Below are positions 19,958 to 28,863 of a DNA stretch of 64,000 bases, in pieces. Within the stretch, counting starts at the first letter, position 1; every line of letters starts with the position of its first letter. This stretch comes from Clostridia bacterium. Its GTDB lineage: Bacteria; Bacillota; Clostridia; Christensenellales; Aristaeellaceae. The notes under the pieces were generated by a model, which was not told the DNA's origin, searched no databases, and worked only from the letters and a program-made list of their open reading frames with translations. The stretch lies in the NCBI GenBank assembly GCA_900769875.1, contig CAAGII010000069.1, forward strand, positions 21,242-85,241. Direction: 5' to 3'. Position numbers and translations under genes: made by a program.

Positions 19958-20899
19958 ATGGAATACAGAACGTTTGGCAGAACCGGCATGAGGGTCTCTG
20001 AAATCGGCTTTGGCGCGTGGGCCATCGGCGGCATGGGCTGGGGCGGCGACGTCCGCGACGAGGAGTCCATGGCGGCGCTTGAAGAGGCGTGGAAGCAGGG
20101 TATCAACCTCTTCGACACCGCGGACGCGTATGGCAACGGACACAGCGAGCGTCTGCTGGGCGAGTTCCTTGGAGGCAGGCGGCAGGACGCGGTGGTTGTG
20201 ACCAAGGGCGGCACGAACTTCCGTGTTCCCGAGCGGAGCAAGAATTTCTCCCGCGACTACCTGATGATGTGCCTGGATGAGAGCCTTGAGCGCCTCCGTA
20301 CCGATTATGTGGACGTGTACCTGCTGCATGTGCCCGACAGCCGGTGGCAGGACGAGGCGCATGTGCTTTCTACGCTTGCGGAAATGAAGGCCACCGGCAA
20401 GGCGCGCGCGGTGGGTTTGGCGATGTGGGGCGCGGCGGATACGCTGCATGCGCTTGCGTCGGACGCCGGGCGCGTGCTGGACGTGATCGAGTGCCCGTTC
20501 AACATCCTCAACAAGTCCAACCCGGAGGTCATCCGCATCGCCGCGGAGCGCGATATTGCCGTGATGACCAGCGAACCGCTGCAGAGCGGCATCCTGACCG
20601 GCAAGTACCAATCCGGCACGGTCTTTGAGGACGGCGACCACCGCAGGGGCTTCTGGAGCGCCCGGCGCTGGGCGGAGATTCAGCCCTCGCTGAACGAGAT
20701 CGAGGCGTGCGCGAAGGAGAACGGCATGACCATGGCGGAGCTGTCCCTTGCCTACATTCTGTCGTGGCCGGGCGTGCATTGCGTGATTCCCGGCGCGAAA
20801 ACGCCGTCGCAGGTGCGGCGCAACGCTGCCGCGGCGGGCATGCGGATTTCCGCGCAGGATGTGCAGCGCCTGTTCGCGACAAAGGGCTTTGTTTATTAA
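19958..20899 (+). CDS. Aldo/keto reductase
   Basis: 313 residues. The family's active-site tetrad is visible: FDTADAYGNGHSE (Asp, Tyr), VVTKGG (Lys) and VYLLHVPD (His). N-terminal MEYRTFGRTGMRVSEIGFGAWAIGG is typical of the YajO/Tas-like subgroup, which uses NADP(H). It should interconvert a carbonyl and alcohol on a sugar or sugar-derived metabolite. It sits between the two-component system and a GH2 glycosidase with gaps of 3 and 22 nt, so it belongs to the catabolic part of the operon. Exact substrate unknown. Confidence 0.9.
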   Translation: MEYRTFGRTGMRVSEIGFGAWAIGGMGWGGDVRDEESMAALEEAWKQGINLFDTADAYGNGHSERLLGEFLGGRRQDAVVVTKGGTNFRVPERSKNFSRDYLMMCLDESLERLRTDYVDVYLLHVPDSRWQDEAHVLSTLAEMKATGKARAVGLAMWGAADTLHALASDAGRVLDVIECPFNILNKSNPEVIRIAAERDIAVMTSEPLQSGILTGKYQSGTVFEDGDHRRGFWSARRWAEIQPSLNEIEACAKENGMTMAELSLAYILSWPGVHCVIPGAKTPSQVRRNAAAAGMRISAQDVQRLFATKGFVY

Positions 20900-20921
20900 G
20901 GATGCAAGGCGGTGGGCTTGA

Positions 20922-23375
20922 GTGGAGCAGATACAGATCCGCGAGGGATGGCAGCTTGCCTGTACTGTGGAGCAGGCTGGGGACTGGCAGGCGCTGAACG
21001 CGCTCTTCTCCGACCAGAAGAACGTCTATGCCCTGCCAGGGTTTCCGATGCAGGTGCATGACGTGCTGCTGAACGCGGGCGTGATTGAAAACCCGAACGT
21101 CCGCGGCGTGAACCATGATTTGTGGATTCACGAAAAGCACTGGGTCTACCGCTGCTTCTTTCCCGCAAAACCGGGGCCTCAGTCCCTTCTGCGGTTTGGC
21201 GGGCTGGATACCTTTGCCGACGTCTGGCTCAACGGCAGCCTCATTGGCTCTGCGAATGATGTGTACCTCAGTTGGACATGGGACGTGACGGAACAGCTCA
21301 GGGAGAACAACTGCCTGATCGTGTTCTTTCATGCGGCCAAACCCGTGGTGGACGCGTTCCGCCTGCCTGAAACCTATCAGGGGCTTGTCCCTGCCATCTC
21401 CGCGCTGCGCGTATTCAGAACCGGCTTCCATGACTATTGCGGTCCAAGCCCGTGTCTGATCCGGTGCGGTATATACGACAGTGTGACCCTGATGCAGGCA
21501 GAGCCCGTGATGCTTGTTTCAAGCGCGGCGGAATGCTCGCTGGACGGCGACGGGCGCGTGCGGCTGGACATGACGTGGCAGGGAAACACAAGCGGGCTTC
21601 AGGTCGCGCTGCGCGTGGAGGACGCGGAGGGCTGTGTCTGTGCCTCCGGGCAATACGCGATGGAAGCGGACATGCGCGTGCTTCTGACAGTTCCTGCGCC
21701 CAGACGCTGGTATCCGTGGACGCACGGCGAGCCGTACCTGTATACCCTTGTGCTGGACGCGCCAGGCGTTCATAGGAAAACGCGCATCGGCTTTCGCACC
21801 GTGACGGTTGACGGGGATATGCGCTTTACCGTCAACGGAAAGCCCTTCCGTCCATGGGGCGCGAACCTGATGCATCTGGATACCCTCTCGGGCTGCTATG
21901 ACGATGCGCGCATGGAGCGGATGCTTCAGCTTGCAAAAATGGCCAACTGCAATATGCTCCGTGTCTGGGGCGAGGCGGACAGGCTACCGCAGGACTTCTA
22001 CGACCGGTGTGACCGGATGGGCTTGCTTGTGTGGCAGGATTTCTTTCTGGGCTGCTCGCTCTATTCCGAGGAGGAGGACTTCACCGCGCTGTGCGTGCGG
22101 GAGGCGCGGGAAATGGTGCTCGCGCTCCGGCATCATCCCTGCATTGCGCTCTGGTGCGGCGGAAACGAGCTGTATCTGGCAAGGGATTACCAGCATCCCG
22201 GCGCGCCCGTCTATGGCGAGAGGCTTGTCACGCAGCTGTTCCCAGCAGTGTGCGCGGAGCTTGATCCCACCCGCTACTACCATGCCTCCTCGCCCTGCGG
22301 GGGCGCGTGGGCGAATGATCCGTCATCGGGCGATACGCATGGCTATACTCACCTCTGGTTTGTGCCGGGGCGCGCCTATCCGGCGTTCCTCAGCGAGAAC
22401 TGCCGCGTCTCCACGCCCACGCTCCGCAGCATGAAGCGGATGATGACGCCTCAGGAGCTTTGGCCGCAGGGCTATCATGGCGCTCTGACGCGCACCAACC
22501 GCTTTGAATGGCCGGAAGCCTGGAACCGCCATACCCCCAACGAGGGCTGGCGCAAGCTCGGTCCCGTGGAGCACTATCCCGACGCGGAAACCCCGGCTGA
22601 AATGGTGTACAGGGTCTGCATGGCGCACGCGGAATACATCCGCAATCAGGTATCGCGCTTCCGGCGCGGACGCGCGCGCGGCTCAAATCGCAGGCGCACG
22701 GGAGGACATCTTCTGTGGAGGCTCAATGACAACAGCAACGTCATTTCCTTTGGCGTGGTGGACTATTTTCTTCAGCCCGGGCATGCCTACTATGAAATGA
22801 AGCGCTGCTATCAGCCGCTCTTTGTCAGCTGCGAGCTGGCGGATACGGCGAACATCTGGCTTGTGAACGATACGCCCATGGACTTTGACGGCTCTGTGGA
22901 GGTATTCCTCTTTCACCTTGTGCACAACCGGGTGACCGCGAGCAAGCGACTGCCCGTGTCAGTCGCCTCGGGGGAATCGCTCGTGGTGTGTGATCTGAAC
23001 GACTTCGGACAGTTTCGCAAGGAAAACATGGTGTGCATGCGCGTTTTCGACGCGTCGGGCACGATGATATGCGAGGCGTTCCAGCCCTGCGACATCGAGC
23101 GGCGATTGCCGTACCCGGAGGACAGCGGTATCCGCATCCGCGCGTCAGAGGGCGGCGTGGTGGTGAGCGCGCAGCGCTATGCGCACTGCGTGGAGCTGGA
23201 GGGCGACACTCGCGGCGACAGCTTCCCGTGGCTGTTTGAGGACAATTTCTTTGATCTGCTGCCCGGATGCGAGAGGGAAATCCGCATTCTCCGGGGCAGT
23301 GGTACGGGCGAAATCCGCGCCCGGGCGGCCTATGACCGCGAGGAGGCGCGATGCAGATACGAATGGAGGGACTGA
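20922..23375 (+). CDS. Glycoside hydrolase family 2, beta-mannosidase-like
   Basis: 817 residues. The start is GTG 20922 with a purine-rich ribosome site; no better ATG is in frame. The N-terminal sugar-binding-like beta domain (residues 40-190) has VYRCFFPA and LRFGGLDTFADVWLNG. An immunoglobulin-like domain and a TIM barrel from about residue 290 follow (NGKPFRPWGANLMHLD, NMLRVWGEADRLPQDFYDRCDRMGLLVWQDF). Glu416 in LWCGGNELY is the acid/base. Glu492 in FLSENCRVS fits the nucleophile. No signal peptide, so it acts on imported substrate in the cytoplasm. It may cleave a beta-mannoside or a related beta-linkage. Its stop is followed 2 nt later by the FAD enzyme gene. Confidence 0.9.
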   Translation: MEQIQIREGWQLACTVEQAGDWQALNALFSDQKNVYALPGFPMQVHDVLLNAGVIENPNVRGVNHDLWIHEKHWVYRCFFPAKPGPQSLLRFGGLDTFADVWLNGSLIGSANDVYLSWTWDVTEQLRENNCLIVFFHAAKPVVDAFRLPETYQGLVPAISALRVFRTGFHDYCGPSPCLIRCGIYDSVTLMQAEPVMLVSSAAECSLDGDGRVRLDMTWQGNTSGLQVALRVEDAEGCVCASGQYAMEADMRVLLTVPAPRRWYPWTHGEPYLYTLVLDAPGVHRKTRIGFRTVTVDGDMRFTVNGKPFRPWGANLMHLDTLSGCYDDARMERMLQLAKMANCNMLRVWGEADRLPQDFYDRCDRMGLLVWQDFFLGCSLYSEEEDFTALCVREAREMVLALRHHPCIALWCGGNELYLARDYQHPGAPVYGERLVTQLFPAVCAELDPTRYYHASSPCGGAWANDPSSGDTHGYTHLWFVPGRAYPAFLSENCRVSTPTLRSMKRMMTPQELWPQGYHGALTRTNRFEWPEAWNRHTPNEGWRKLGPVEHYPDAETPAEMVYRVCMAHAEYIRNQVSRFRRGRARGSNRRRTGGHLLWRLNDNSNVISFGVVDYFLQPGHAYYEMKRCYQPLFVSCELADTANIWLVNDTPMDFDGSVEVFLFHLVHNRVTASKRLPVSVASGESLVVCDLNDFGQFRKENMVCMRVFDASGTMICEAFQPCDIERRLPYPEDSGIRIRASEGGVVVSAQRYAHCVELEGDTRGDSFPWLFEDNFFDLLPGCEREIRILRGSGTGEIRARAAYDREEARCRYEWRD

Positions 23376-23377
23376 GT

Positions 23378-24748
23378 ATGCGTATGATTCAGGAGCAGCT
23401 GTCCACACCCGTCAGCTATACCTGCGATGTGGTGGTATGCGGCGGCGGAACGGCGGGGTTTGTGGCTGCGCTTGCCGCCGCGCGCAACGGTGCGGATACC
23501 ATTCTTGTGGAGCACAGCGGCTATGTTGGCGGTACGCTAGTCAACGGCGCGGGGCCGCTGCACAGCTTCTTCAACCTGTATCACGCCTACCCGGAGACGG
23601 GCAAGCATCAGGTGGTGCAGGGCATCGCGCAGGAAATCGTGGATCGGCTGGCGGCGCGCGGACAATCGCCTGGGCACATGGAGCAGATCAGGGGCGGCGG
23701 CTATGATTCGGTCATCACGCTCATTGATTGGGAGGGCTTCAAGGCGCTGGCGCTGGAGATGCTGACGGAGGCCGGCGTGAGGCTTTTGCTGCATACCGAT
23801 GTGGTGCGCGTGCTGAAAACGGAAGCGCAGCAGATCACCGGCATTGTCATTCAGGGAAAGAGCGGCCGTGAGGCGATTGCGTGCGGGACGGTGGTGGACA
23901 CAACCGGCGACGCGGACGTGGCGGCGCTTGCGGGCTGCCAGACCGAAAAACGCCATCAGACGACCTCCGTGGGCATGCCCTTCACGATGCAGGGTGTGGA
24001 TATGAAGCGGCTGGTCGCCTACCTTGAGGAAAAGCAGCTCATTACCCAGCTGGTGATCGGGGAGGAGCAGCAGAGCGGGAATCCGGCGATCCGCCTCGGC
24101 TTTGATCTCAAGAAGCTGCCCGAGTTCACGGATTTCATGGAGGAGAACGGCATTTGGGGTCCGCTGGGCTACGCGCTGCATGAGGGCGAGTTTACCTACA
24201 TCAACGGCGCTACGGTGAGGAATGTGGACGCGACCAACACCGAGGAGCTGAGCCGCGCCGAGGTCAGGCTGCGGCTGCAGGTGGCGAAGCTCGCGCAAAT
24301 GCTGATTGCGTATGTGCCGGGCTTTGAGCATGCCTATATCAGCCATACGCCGGAGAAGATCGGCGTGCGTCTGACCAGAATCGTGGAGTGCGAGCATGTG
24401 CTGACGCTGGAGGAGATTGTCAGCGGCGCGCGCTTTGATGACGAGGTTTTTCTCTACGGCTTCCATGACTGCGCGCCGCGCATCACCATTCGGGACGGCA
24501 AATGGTACGGCTTCCCGTACCGCGCGATGCTCCCCAGGGGCGTGGACGGTCTGCTTGTCGCGGGCAGGTGCGTGACCAGAGAATGGGAGGCGCATATGTC
24601 GACCCGGAACACGGTTTCCTGCATGGCGCAGGGTCAGGCCGCGGGCACGGCGGCGGCGCTGTCGGTGAAGCAGCACTGCACGCCGCGTCAGCTGGACACG
24701 GCGCTGCTCCGGCAGACGCTCCGGGAGCAGCATGTGTTTCTGGATTGA
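23378..24748 (+). CDS. FAD-dependent oxidoreductase (FAD_oxidored family)
   Basis: 456 residues from ATG 23378, seven nucleotides after GGAGGG. The N-terminal Rossmann motif VVVCGGGTAGFVAALAAARNGADTILVE binds FAD. HSGYVGGTLVNGAG and the C-terminal GVDGLLVAGRCVTREWEAHMSTRNT with MAQGQAAGTAAAL are typical of the PF12831-type family, whose members are often found in carbohydrate loci. Starting 2 nt after the GH2 gene, it is surely cotranscribed. It probably oxidises or dehydrogenates the sugar or aglycone before or after cleavage. Substrate unknown. Confidence 0.88.
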   Translation: MRMIQEQLSTPVSYTCDVVVCGGGTAGFVAALAAARNGADTILVEHSGYVGGTLVNGAGPLHSFFNLYHAYPETGKHQVVQGIAQEIVDRLAARGQSPGHMEQIRGGGYDSVITLIDWEGFKALALEMLTEAGVRLLLHTDVVRVLKTEAQQITGIVIQGKSGREAIACGTVVDTTGDADVAALAGCQTEKRHQTTSVGMPFTMQGVDMKRLVAYLEEKQLITQLVIGEEQQSGNPAIRLGFDLKKLPEFTDFMEENGIWGPLGYALHEGEFTYINGATVRNVDATNTEELSRAEVRLRLQVAKLAQMLIAYVPGFEHAYISHTPEKIGVRLTRIVECEHVLTLEEIVSGARFDDEVFLYGFHDCAPRITIRDGKWYGFPYRAMLPRGVDGLLVAGRCVTREWEAHMSTRNTVSCMAQGQAAGTAAALSVKQHCTPRQLDTALLRQTLREQHVFLD

Positions 24749-24769
24749 TGAGAAAGGGCGGTGGAAGCC

Positions 24770-26779
24770 ATGATCTACCATGTCGATGCTGCTGCGGCCT
24801 TTTCCGGCGACGGAAGCCGCGCAAGACCCTTTGCGACCATTGGCGAGGCGGCGCAGTGCGCGGTGGCGGGTGATGAGATTCTCGTTGCTCCCGGCGTGTA
24901 CCGCGAGGAGGTCAAGCCGCCGCGTGGCGGCACGGACGACGCGCACCGCATTGTCTATCGCGCTCTTGGCGAGGGCGCGGTCATCACTGGCAGCGAGCCG
25001 CTCGCGGACTGGACAGAGATCGAGCCCGGCATCTGGCGCAGCGAGATGGACAACCGCGTCTTTGGCTCCGACAATCCCTTTGTTGACCCGATTACCGGCG
25101 ACTGGTACTACGCCGATGCGGAAAAGCCGGCGCACCGCGGTGAAATCTACATGGACGACCGCTCCCTGTACGAGGTGTTCAGCATGGACGCGCTGCGCAA
25201 GGCGGAGCCCTCGCCGTATTCGTGGGAAAAGGAGCGCTCCGTCCTGTGCTGGTATGCTGTGGTCGGGGAGGCGGTGACCACCGTGTACGTCCATCTGGAT
25301 GGGGACAGCCCCCTGCGCCATACCATGGAAGTCAGCGTGCGGCGGCACTGCTTCTATCCTGAAAGGACGGGCGTGGATTACATCACCCTCTCTGGCTTCA
25401 CGGTATGCAAGGCTGCGACGCAATGGGCGCCTCCGACCGCGTATCAGGAGGGAATGATCGGGCCGCACTGGTCCAGGGGCTGGATCATTGAGAAGTGCCA
25501 CGTTTACGAAAGCAAGTGCGTGGGTATCTCTCTGGGCAAGTACCTGCAGCCTGACAATGAAAACAAGTGGATGCGCAGCGGCTGGAAGCACGGCACGCAG
25601 ACGGAGCGCGACGCGATCTGCCAGGCGTGGCGCGAGGGATGGAGCCGCGAGCTCGTTGGCAGCCATATCGTGCGCGACTGCGATATCCACGACTGCGGAC
25701 AGGCGGGCATTGCCGGACATCTCGGATGCGTATTCAGCCGCATTGAGCGCAACCACATCCACCACATCAACACCAAGCAGGAGCTTAACGGCGCGGAGAT
25801 CGGCGGTATCAAGCTGCACGCGGCCATCGACACGGTGATTGCGGACAACCTCATCCATGACTGCACGCGCGGCCTCTGGCTGGACTGGCAGGCGCAGGGC
25901 ACGCGGGTAACGCGCAACTGCTTCTACGCCAATCAGCCTGTGCCCGGCGCAGAATGCAGAACGCAGCTGTGCTTTGGCGAGGATATCTTCATTGAGGTCT
26001 CCCATGGGCCGACGCTCATCGACCATAACCTGCTGCTCTCCGCCTGCGCCGCGCGCATCAGTACGCAGGGCATTGCCTTTGCGCACAACCTGATTGCGGG
26101 CTCGTTCACCTTTGTGGGCGCGGGGACGAACAACGCGGGTCTGTCCCATCCCGAGTCGGTGCGCTATACGCCCTACCATGTGCCGCACGACACGGCGATT
26201 GCGGGCTTCATGTCCATCCTGCACGGAGACGCGCGGTTTTTGAGCAACATCTTTGTGCAGCAGCCGGTGCTGCCGGCATGGACAGCCTACATTGCTCAGA
26301 TCGGCAGGGATCAGATGAACGGCATGAACATGCGTGCCGGCACCGTGCCCTACAGCGGCTATCCCACGCAGGAGGAGTATGCGCGCATCTTCACCCGCGA
26401 GCGGATCGCCGGAGATCGCACGATCTACTACATGCCCCTGCCTGTCTGGTACGAGGGCAATGTGTACGTCAACGGAGCCGCTCCCTCGGACGCGGAAAAG
26501 CAGCCTGTGACGCTGGACGGCGTATCCTTTGCCGTGCGTGCGGAGGGCGCGCGCCTGAAGGTTGAAACCGATCTGTTTGATCGCCTTGGCCGCGTCGCCA
26601 CGCGGCGCATCACCACCGATGTGCTTGGCGTGGCCTTTGAGCCGGAGCAGCGCTTTGAGCAGCCAGACGGCTCGCCGATTGTGATGGATACCGATATCCG
26701 CGGCGACGCACGCTCCGACATGCCCATGCCCGGCCCGTGGGAGCATCCCGGCGATATGACGTTTGTTTGGCAGAAGTGA
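24770..26779 (+). CDS. Right-handed parallel beta-helix protein, cytoplasmic
   Basis: 669 residues from ATG 24770 (a GTG at 24761 is too close to the ribosome site). N-terminal GDGSRARPFATIGEAAQCAVAGD with ILVAPGVYREEV is a DUF1565-like opening. Repeating helix coils follow, including IEKCHVYESKCVGISLG, VRDCDIHDCGQAGIAG, IERNHIHHI and VIADNLIHDCTRGLWLD. Such folds serve polysaccharide lyases, epimerases and some glycosidases. No signal peptide is present, so it should act inside the cell on imported material. It lies 21 nt after the FAD enzyme gene and 21 nt before the dehydrogenase gene. The catalytic class is not inferable here. Confidence 0.8.
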   Translation: MIYHVDAAAAFSGDGSRARPFATIGEAAQCAVAGDEILVAPGVYREEVKPPRGGTDDAHRIVYRALGEGAVITGSEPLADWTEIEPGIWRSEMDNRVFGSDNPFVDPITGDWYYADAEKPAHRGEIYMDDRSLYEVFSMDALRKAEPSPYSWEKERSVLCWYAVVGEAVTTVYVHLDGDSPLRHTMEVSVRRHCFYPERTGVDYITLSGFTVCKAATQWAPPTAYQEGMIGPHWSRGWIIEKCHVYESKCVGISLGKYLQPDNENKWMRSGWKHGTQTERDAICQAWREGWSRELVGSHIVRDCDIHDCGQAGIAGHLGCVFSRIERNHIHHINTKQELNGAEIGGIKLHAAIDTVIADNLIHDCTRGLWLDWQAQGTRVTRNCFYANQPVPGAECRTQLCFGEDIFIEVSHGPTLIDHNLLLSACAARISTQGIAFAHNLIAGSFTFVGAGTNNAGLSHPESVRYTPYHVPHDTAIAGFMSILHGDARFLSNIFVQQPVLPAWTAYIAQIGRDQMNGMNMRAGTVPYSGYPTQEEYARIFTRERIAGDRTIYYMPLPVWYEGNVYVNGAAPSDAEKQPVTLDGVSFAVRAEGARLKVETDLFDRLGRVATRRITTDVLGVAFEPEQRFEQPDGSPIVMDTDIRGDARSDMPMPGPWEHPGDMTFVWQK

Positions 26780-26800
26780 ACCGAAAAAGGAGGACACCCC

Positions 26801-27760
26801 ATGAAAATCGCATTGCTTGAGCCCCTGGGCGTATCCGAGACGCTGCTGAATGAGCTTGCCGCCCCGATCAGGGCGCAGGGACACGAATTTGTGTACTATC
26901 GCGACAAGACCACCGATCACGACGAGCTGCGCCGCCGCGCCGCGGGCTGCGAGGTGGTGATGATCGCGAACAATCCCTTCCCGGACGACGCGGTCAGAGC
27001 CTGCCCGGATTTGAGGCTGCTCAACGTCGCCTTTACCGGTATCGACCATGTGGGACTTGCCGCCTGCCGTGAGCAGGGGATCACCATCTGCAATGCGGCG
27101 AATTACTCCAACCAGACTGTGGCGGAACTGGTCATCGGCATGACGATCTCCCTTCTGCGCAAGCTGACGGAGTGCAATGACGGCATCCGCCATGGCGGCA
27201 CCAGCGCGGGTCTGCGCGGCCGTGAAATCGCGGGACGCGTGGTGGGCGTGGCTGGCACGGGGCGCATTGGGCTGATGGTGGCCAAGCTGTTCCTCGCCTT
27301 TGGCGCAAGGGTGATCGCCTCCGATCCTGTGGTCAATCCGCAGGCGGAAGCCATGGGCGTGACCTATGTGCCGCTGGAGGAGCTGATGGCGCGCAGCGAC
27401 ATCGTGACCATCCACACCCCCAACATTCCCTCGACGCGCGGACTGATCAACGAGCGGATGATCCGCCTGATGAAGCCGGACGCCATCTTTATCAACTGCG
27501 CCCGCGGCCCGATTGTTTGCAGCCGCGCGCTGGCGGACGCGCTCAATGAGGAGCGCATCGCGGGTGCGGCGGTGGACGTGTTTGACATGGAGCCGCCCAT
27601 TCCCGACAGCGAGCCGCTGCTGCATGCAAAGCATACGCTGCTGACGCCGCATGTGGCCTTCCTGTCCGACGAATCCATGATCCGCCGCGCGCAGATTGCT
27701 TTTGACAACGTGCTTTGCTACCTCAGGGGTGAGATGCAGAACGTGTGCGTGATTGAATAA
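26801..27760 (+). CDS. D-isomer-specific 2-hydroxyacid dehydrogenase
   Basis: 319 residues. ATG is seven nucleotides after AAGGAGG. The NAD-binding glycine motif is GVAGTGRIG (residues 149-157). The catalytic triad is Arg235 (NCARGP), Glu264 (FDMEPP) and His284 (LTPHVAF). It resembles hydroxypyruvate/glyoxylate reductases and phosphoglycerate dehydrogenase-like enzymes, without an ACT domain. It is the last gene of the long sugar operon, before a strong terminator. If it reduces hydroxypyruvate or a related oxoacid to D-glycerate, the glycerate kinase at 12984 would complete entry to glycolysis; that link is inference. Confidence 0.9.
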   Translation: MKIALLEPLGVSETLLNELAAPIRAQGHEFVYYRDKTTDHDELRRRAAGCEVVMIANNPFPDDAVRACPDLRLLNVAFTGIDHVGLAACREQGITICNAANYSNQTVAELVIGMTISLLRKLTECNDGIRHGGTSAGLRGREIAGRVVGVAGTGRIGLMVAKLFLAFGARVIASDPVVNPQAEAMGVTYVPLEELMARSDIVTIHTPNIPSTRGLINERMIRLMKPDAIFINCARGPIVCSRALADALNEERIAGAAVDVFDMEPPIPDSEPLLHAKHTLLTPHVAFLSDESMIRRAQIAFDNVLCYLRGEMQNVCVIE

Positions 27761-27774
27761 CCGCGCAGCGCAGC

Positions 27775-27817
27775 GCGCCCTCCCGCCGATGCGTGTTCAT
27801 CAGCGGGAGGGCGCTTT
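27775..27817 (+). terminator. Strong terminator ending the sugar operon
   Basis: GCGCCCTCCCGC (27775-27786) pairs perfectly with GCGGGAGGGCGC (27803-27814), followed by TTT. Confidence 0.85.
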
Positions 27818-27834
27818 GATCTGCGGATGTGGCG

Positions 27835-28626
27835 TTACAAGGACGTTGTGTCCGACTGATGGTCATGCGCAGCGGCTTCGCTGCTGCGTACCTGCTCGAT
27901 CTGTCCGACGTCCCACAGGATGCATCCGCAGTGCCCGCGGAAGGTTGGGAAGCAGGTGATCTTGAGCATGGCGTCCACCTCGGGGCTGTATTCGACGAAT
28001 TCCAGCGTTTCGCCGCGCAGCGCGGCGCGCTCGTACAGGCGCAGCCATTTGTCGCTCATGTTGGAAAACAGGCTGCCGAAGCTTGCGCCGATCAGCCGCT
28101 CCAGCGGCATTTTCTCCATGCGCGCAAGCGCGGGGTTGCCGTAGCGGAAAATCCAGTCCACGGCGCGCTGCCCGGTGTCAAACACCATCTCGATATCGGC
28201 AAAGGCGAAGGGCATGCCGTCGAAGGCCGCGTAATGACGGCGGTATTCCTCCGGGGTGGCGGGCTCGCCGTCGCGGGCAAAGCGATCCGCCGCGTGCTGG
28301 CGCTCCCGCTGCAGGTGGGCGATGATTTCGCTCTTTTTTCTCGCGGCGTACTGCAGCTCCTCGCCGCCGGTAAGCTTCACGCAGTCGGTCACATCGTCGA
28401 TGGCGATGGCGGACACAAGGCAGCCGCGGTCGATGCGGATAAAGCCTTCGCCCAGCGCCAGTGCGATATCCCGTATCGACATACGCGTTTCGTACACCTG
28501 ACCGCCCGTGACATGGATTTCGACTTGCTTGCCGCAGGCGCGGACATAGACAATGGTGCTGACGCCCAGCACGATCCTGCGCCGCCTGGATATGAGTGTG
28601 AACGTTTGCAGACCCGCCAAATCCAT
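27835..28626 (-). CDS. LytTR DNA-binding regulator with C-terminal PAS-like domain
   Basis: 263 residues from the ATG at 28626. AAGGAGG lies only 2 nt before it, so a GTG at 28638 or a TTG at 28620 are alternative starts. Residues about 10-100 form a LytTR domain (IVYVRACGKQVEIHVTGG, then FIRIDRGCLVSAIAIDDV). Residues about 140-255 look PAS-like (FADIEMVFDTGQRAVDWIFR, RYGNPALARMEKMPLERLIG). Usual LytTR regulators carry the DNA-binding domain at the C-terminus after a receiver; here the order is reversed and no receiver is present. It is divergent from a MATE exporter gene and may control it. Confidence 0.8.
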   Translation of the reverse strand: MDLAGLQTFTLISRRRRIVLGVSTIVYVRACGKQVEIHVTGGQVYETRMSIRDIALALGEGFIRIDRGCLVSAIAIDDVTDCVKLTGGEELQYAARKKSEIIAHLQRERQHAADRFARDGEPATPEEYRRHYAAFDGMPFAFADIEMVFDTGQRAVDWIFRYGNPALARMEKMPLERLIGASFGSLFSNMSDKWLRLYERAALRGETLEFVEYSPEVDAMLKITCFPTFRGHCGCILWDVGQIEQVRSSEAAAHDHQSDTTSL

Positions 28627-28654
28627 CGCCTCCTTCACCCGGACAGTTTTTCAT

Positions 28655-28683
28655 ATTATAGCGGATGATGGGCTGCCTGTCTA
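28655..28683 (-). promoter_or_regulatory. Promoter of the LytTR-PAS regulator
   Basis: On the minus strand TAGACA (28678-28683) and TATAAT (28655-28660) are spaced 17 bp. Confidence 0.7.
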
Positions 28684-28766
28684 CTATGCAAAGACCATTT
28701 TGTGCATTTTTGTTTCCGAGCCTCCCGCCTGCCGATGAGAATCTGATGATAAATGGCGGCATGGTG

Positions 28767-28795
28767 TTGACATCCCGGCACGCGTGCGATATAAT
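28767..28795 (+). promoter_or_regulatory. Consensus promoter of the MATE gene
   Basis: TTGACA (28767-28772) and TATAAT (28790-28795), exactly 17 bp apart, both perfect hexamers. Confidence 0.9.
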
Positions 28796-28863
28796 CGGAA
28801 CGTTGTTCATGAACACTGTTTGCGAATGTCCCCCGGCGCACCGCCGGGGCGGAAGGGAGCGCT

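Noticed and set aside
23537..27652. Antisense open frame of 1371 codons opposite the FAD, beta-helix and dehydrogenase genes
   Set aside because: It spans three recognisable plus-strand genes and shows no motif; a codon-bias shadow.
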